IMG/VR virus record: IMGVR_UViG_3300025168_000690
Coordinates: 1-23,507 of that record
Reading direction: 5' to 3' (one strand)
Source of the DNA: a virus
DNA length: 23,507 nt
Part shown: in pieces, positions 21,236-23,507 of the stretch
Position numbering within the stretch: position 1 is the first letter of the stretch
How the letters are laid out: each line of letters opens with the position of its first letter
Program-made: the position numbers and the translations under genes
Notes under the pieces: generated by a model
The model's database searches: none
What the model was told of the DNA's origin: nothing
What the model saw: only the letters and a program-made list of their open reading frames with translations

Positions 21236-21941
21236 AATAGAAAAGCAAGACTGGGATAATTCATCAGCTCACCAATTAATATCGGAGTGGAGCACACATA
21301 ATGTTTGTTATGCTGAAATGATTAAGAATGAGAACATCACGCCAGATGAAGCAGTTGAATTAAGTCAGTATGGGCCACGTAATGGGTGTTTTCAATTTGC
21401 AGCCATCTACCGCAAGAACGAACACAATTACATATGGCGAGGCCGTAGAGTGCCTACTGTAATCAGGGACAGACTCATCAAAATGTTAATAAGTGATGAC
21501 CCAGCAAAACAAAAAGAAGGGACTATGCTGTTATACAAGACAAGTGGTAATTCACGAGTAGACAATAGGCTCTTTTACCCTGTCAGATTAAGTAATAATA
21601 GATACACATTTCAAATGGGTTCTTTGGCAGGTTTACAGCAGTTTATGAATGATAATTACAATACTGATGAAAAACAGGATTCATTTAATGTGATATTTAA
21701 AATGTGGGCAGTAGAGCACTTACTTGATTACGATGAAGTTAAGTTCTATGGTTCACGATACCGTCGAAGAGCTATGATGGCTTTCTTAATGGACACATTA
21801 GTAACCCTTGACGAGTATAAAGAGCTTTATCACAATACTTCTTCAAATGAGGGCCTTCTTCGAGCAACACATTGTGTTTGGAAAGATGGACAGATAACAG
21901 AGTGGGAGCGATGTGGTCAAAACATACATCCAAAGATTTAA
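21219..21941 (+). CDS. Hypothetical protein, 240 residues
   Basis: Mixed alpha/beta appearance: front part Y-R-I-E-K-Q-D-W-D-N-S-S-A, then N-G-C-F-Q-F-A-A-I-Y-R and R-V-D-N-R-L-F-Y-P-V-R-L, then a helical end with a W-A-V-E-H-L-L-D-Y and Y-R-R-R-A-M-M segment. No recognised motif, signal or membrane span. AGAGG lies upstream of the ATG, inside the end of the preceding small gene. The next gene begins two bases after its stop, so it is in the same transcript. Confidence 0.7.
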   Translation: MTQLYRIEKQDWDNSSAHQLISEWSTHNVCYAEMIKNENITPDEAVELSQYGPRNGCFQFAAIYRKNEHNYIWRGRRVPTVIRDRLIKMLISDDPAKQKEGTMLLYKTSGNSRVDNRLFYPVRLSNNRYTFQMGSLAGLQQFMNDNYNTDEKQDSFNVIFKMWAVEHLLDYDEVKFYGSRYRRRAMMAFLMDTLVTLDEYKELYHNTSSNEGLLRATHCVWKDGQITEWERCGQNIHPKI

Positions 21942-21943
21942 AT

Positions 21944-22201
21944 ATGAATAAAACCAACATAAACAGTATGAACGAAGCAGAGAAGAAATTGTTTGCGATA
22001 TTTGTAGCTGAGTTAATGAAAAATAAAATCATCACTGAAGATGACTGGCTTGATGAAGAAGAAGAGCTGGGAGAGTATGTGAAGAAAGATAAGAAAGGAG
22101 TGCTAGAAGTAGGGCCTGTAGTTTACGACCCGTCTCAAGCAGACCCTAAAGTGATAAGAGAGAATGTATTGGAGAGAACAAATGACAAAAAGAAAAAGTA
22201 A
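21944..22201 (+). CDS. Acidic helical protein, 85 residues
   Basis: Chosen start ATG 21944 lies two bases after the previous stop; longer frames begin inside the preceding gene. Strong Asp/Glu stretch D-E-E-E-E-L-G-E-Y-V, a Lys-rich end. Overlaps the next gene by 20 bases. No family recognised. Confidence 0.6.
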   Translation: MNKTNINSMNEAEKKLFAIFVAELMKNKIITEDDWLDEEEELGEYVKKDKKGVLEVGPVVYDPSQADPKVIRENVLERTNDKKKK

Positions 22202-22439
22202 AGCAGAGAAAGACGAAGCAGAATACCAACGAACAACTAAGTATGTCAATCATATAGCTGACATTGTAAATAGCATAAGAGAAAGTGACAAAGAAGAGAT
22301 GCTAGATGAGATATGTGACCCTGAGCCAATGTCAGGATATTCACTACTTGATGAGATGGAATTTACATTATATGCAGCATTAGCTGATTTAAACAAGTTA
22401 CAAAAGCTAATCTTTTTATACAAGGAGCAACAAGAATAG
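22182..22439 (+). CDS. Acidic helical protein, 85 residues
   Basis: ATG 22182 lies within the Lys-rich end of the preceding gene. Charged, helical and acidic, with L-D-E-M-E and L-Y-A-A-L-A-D-L-N-K-L-Q-K. No family recognised; a protein-interaction or coiled-coil role is possible. The next gene begins four bases after its stop. Confidence 0.6.
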   Translation: MTKRKSKAEKDEAEYQRTTKYVNHIADIVNSIRESDKEEMLDEICDPEPMSGYSLLDEMEFTLYAALADLNKLQKLIFLYKEQQE

Positions 22440-22442
22440 GTT

Positions 22443-22574
22443 ATGTCAGCAGATTATAGTGACGAACCTTCTTGCACACGCCGAGGTAGTGGATGGATTG
22501 ACTTTTCTATTTTAGAAAAGAAACCCAAGAAGCGTCTAAGATTAAAAAAAAGGAATCGTAATGCACACCGGTAA
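22443..22574 (+). CDS. Small basic protein, 43 residues
   Basis: M-S-A-D-Y-S-D-E-P-S then a Lys/Arg-rich C-terminal half (K-K-P-K-K-R-L-R-L-K-K-R). Overlaps the following gene by 14 bases. Function unknown. Confidence 0.5.
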   Translation: MSADYSDEPSCTRRGSGWIDFSILEKKPKKRLRLKKRNRNAHR

Positions 22575-22716
22575 AGACAACCCCGATGAAATACCTTATC
22601 AATACAAACTTGCTATAGGTTTTGTGCATTGTATGGCTAGAGTTTTAGATAAAATCTACGAAGGTAAAGATAGTTGGGAAAGAAATGAACCTTGGTTTTG
22701 GGTGCTAGATGATTAA
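22561..22716 (+). CDS. Small protein of unknown function, 51 residues
   Basis: M-H-T-G-K-D-N-P-D-E-I, with a helical middle and an aromatic W-F-W end. AAAGG lies upstream. Overlaps the next ORF by 8 bases. Function unknown. Confidence 0.5.
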   Translation: MHTGKDNPDEIPYQYKLAIGFVHCMARVLDKIYEGKDSWERNEPWFWVLDD

Positions 22717-22879
22717 AAATTGTTGCTGTTGTGAGAATAATTTTATAACACACGACATATCAATTTATTGTGAGAGTTGTAGTTGGGATTTACATTACAG
22801 CAGAAACTGGTATTATAAAGAATACACAAAAGAGGAATGGATAAATGAAAAAAGAAGAGAAAGACTGTCCCAAATGTAA
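22709..22879 (+). CDS. Cys-rich zinc mini-protein, 56 residues
   Basis: Four consecutive Cys at 5-8 (C-C-C-C), then C21-x2-C24 and a Trp/Tyr-rich helical tail. C5/C8 with C21/C24 would form a zinc ribbon. It overlaps the next gene by 35 bases, and the overlap is long, so its exact end is well fixed but expression less so. Confidence 0.5.
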   Translation: MIKNCCCCENNFITHDISIYCESCSWDLHYSRNWYYKEYTKEEWINEKRRERLSQM

Positions 22880-23054
22880 GCGACAAGCTAAGTTTGACGG
22901 CGGAGACCTAGAGATGGACATATTAGCTCACTATTATTGTGGTGAGTGTATGATATGGACTGAGAACAGACACACATCGATTTGGACTGATGGATGTGAC
23001 GAATATAAAAACACTAACGGCAGGTATGAAATGCACGATACGAGGTGTTGTTAA
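22845..23054 (+). CDS. Zinc-ribbon mini-protein, 69 residues
   Basis: C8-x2-C11 with C32-x2-C35 forms a zinc ribbon. Another Cys (C51) and a C-terminal Cys pair lie further on. AGGAATGGATAA precedes the ATG with GAGG at usable spacing. Shares stop/start bases with the following gene. Confidence 0.62.
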   Translation: MKKEEKDCPKCKRQAKFDGGDLEMDILAHYYCGECMIWTENRHTSIWTDGCDEYKNTNGRYEMHDTRCC

Positions 23055-23176
23055 TGACACCAGCAAGTAATTTTATTAAAGCAGGAACACCTCGAACTGA
23101 ATGCACTGTATGTGAAAGAATACATCACTTGTTTATTCATTGTGATTTATGTATGTGTGTGGAGTGTTTAAGATGA
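23054..23176 (+). CDS. Cys-rich mini-protein, 40 residues
   Basis: C17-x2-C20 and C30-x2-C33-x-C35-x2-C38 with two adjacent His at 24-25: a compact metal-binding peptide. ATG immediately follows or overlaps the previous stop, and its own stop overlaps the next ATG as ATGA. Confidence 0.5.
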   Translation: MTPASNFIKAGTPRTECTVCERIHHLFIHCDLCMCVECLR

Positions 23177-23346
23177 ACCAAATCGGTAAACACTATGACT
23201 TTATGGAAGCAATCTACGAGATAGCATTTGGTGACAACGCTATTAACAGGGACTTTACTAAAGAAGAAGTCCTAGAAAAGTTGCGTGAGTATTCAGATAA
23301 AGCTTTAAAGTTTGACACATTAGGAGATTGGGTGCATAATGACTAA
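23173..23346 (+). CDS. Small acidic helical protein, 57 residues
   Basis: Chosen start ATG 23173 overlaps the preceding stop. Contains F-T-K-E-E-V-L-E-K-L-R-E-Y, an amphipathic helix. Overlaps the next gene by 8 bases. No family recognised. Confidence 0.55.
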   Translation: MNQIGKHYDFMEAIYEIAFGDNAINRDFTKEEVLEKLREYSDKALKFDTLGDWVHND

Positions 23347-23507
23347 AGCAAAGAATACAGTATATGTAAATGGTATGAAATTCAGCTGCGGACCACCTAT
23401 GAAATCAGGTGGATATAATAAATGGAACTGGTGTAAACTATGCAGTGCTATCTATGATAAGAATACAGTGAGATGTAGTAGCTGTAATCAACAAATAAGA
23501 AGTAAGG
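23339..23507 (+). CDS. Zinc-ribbon protein, C-terminus cut off by window edge
   Basis: 56 codons visible. C-G-P near residue 17, then C33-x2-C36 and C47-x2-C50 form a two-knuckle zinc ribbon. ATG overlaps the previous stop. It continues the zinc mini-protein array past the window. Confidence 0.55.
   Translation, partial: MTKAKNTVYVNGMKFSCGPPMKSGGYNKWNWCKLCSAIYDKNTVRCSSCNQQIRSK

Overview
The window looks like about 23.5 kb of a head-tailed (Caudoviricetes-type) virus genome, AT-rich and densely coded, from a probable archaeal host. A complete HK97-type head module (terminase small and large subunits, portal, protease/scaffold, decoration protein, major capsid protein) shows that it is viral. 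The archaeal host is inferred from TATA boxes centred about 27 bases upstream of ATG codons with no room for a leader (the two divergent promoters at 11.9-12.05 kb), and from AT-rich TATA elements elsewhere. A marine planktonic euryarchaeon (Marine Group II, Poseidoniales) is my best guess, from the C-x-D-P-x-A-x-N-Y repeat protein and the Fe-S RecB/Cas4-like nuclease, but the window has no host marker gene.

Layout. Positions 1-11895 are all on the minus strand and read right to left: a membrane-anchored repeat protein, a holin-like membrane protein, a run of seven very small proteins (several lysine-rich and tightly coupled), terminase small and large subunits, portal, protease-scaffold, decoration protein, major capsid protein, and a long fibre protein that runs off the left edge. 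A TATA-like box lies upstream of the small-protein run and another upstream of the portal gene; a hairpin plus T-run follows the capsid gene. Positions 11896-12051 are a divergent promoter region with a perfect 16-bp palindrome and two copies of an 11-bp motif.

Positions 12052-15994 are on the plus strand: a Fe-S PD-(D/E)XK nuclease, a single-span membrane protein, then a string of short, mostly overlapping genes, many of them Cys-x2-Cys zinc-ribbon mini-proteins. Positions 15995-16752 are a 758-bp gene-free region full of short repeats (GCTCAA, the same 11-bp motif as the divergent promoter, tandem TATA boxes). It is the best candidate for an origin and/or main control region. Positions 16753-23507 are one long plus-strand array of overlapping genes. 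It starts behind a promoter with a hairpin at the expected transcript 5' end and includes a 588-residue protein with 18 cysteines in its first 132 residues, an M20/M28/M42-like metallopeptidase, a 240-residue unknown, and many further small zinc-ribbon or charged proteins.

The left arm builds the particle and DNA packaging motor. The right arm is probably early or host-takeover functions; it carries no DNA polymerase, helicase or other hallmark replication gene, so those must lie outside the window. The most novel-looking content is the zinc-protein/peptidase operon, the series of tiny zinc proteins, the lysine-rich mini-gene run, and the repeat-rich control region that shares a motif with the divergent promoter.
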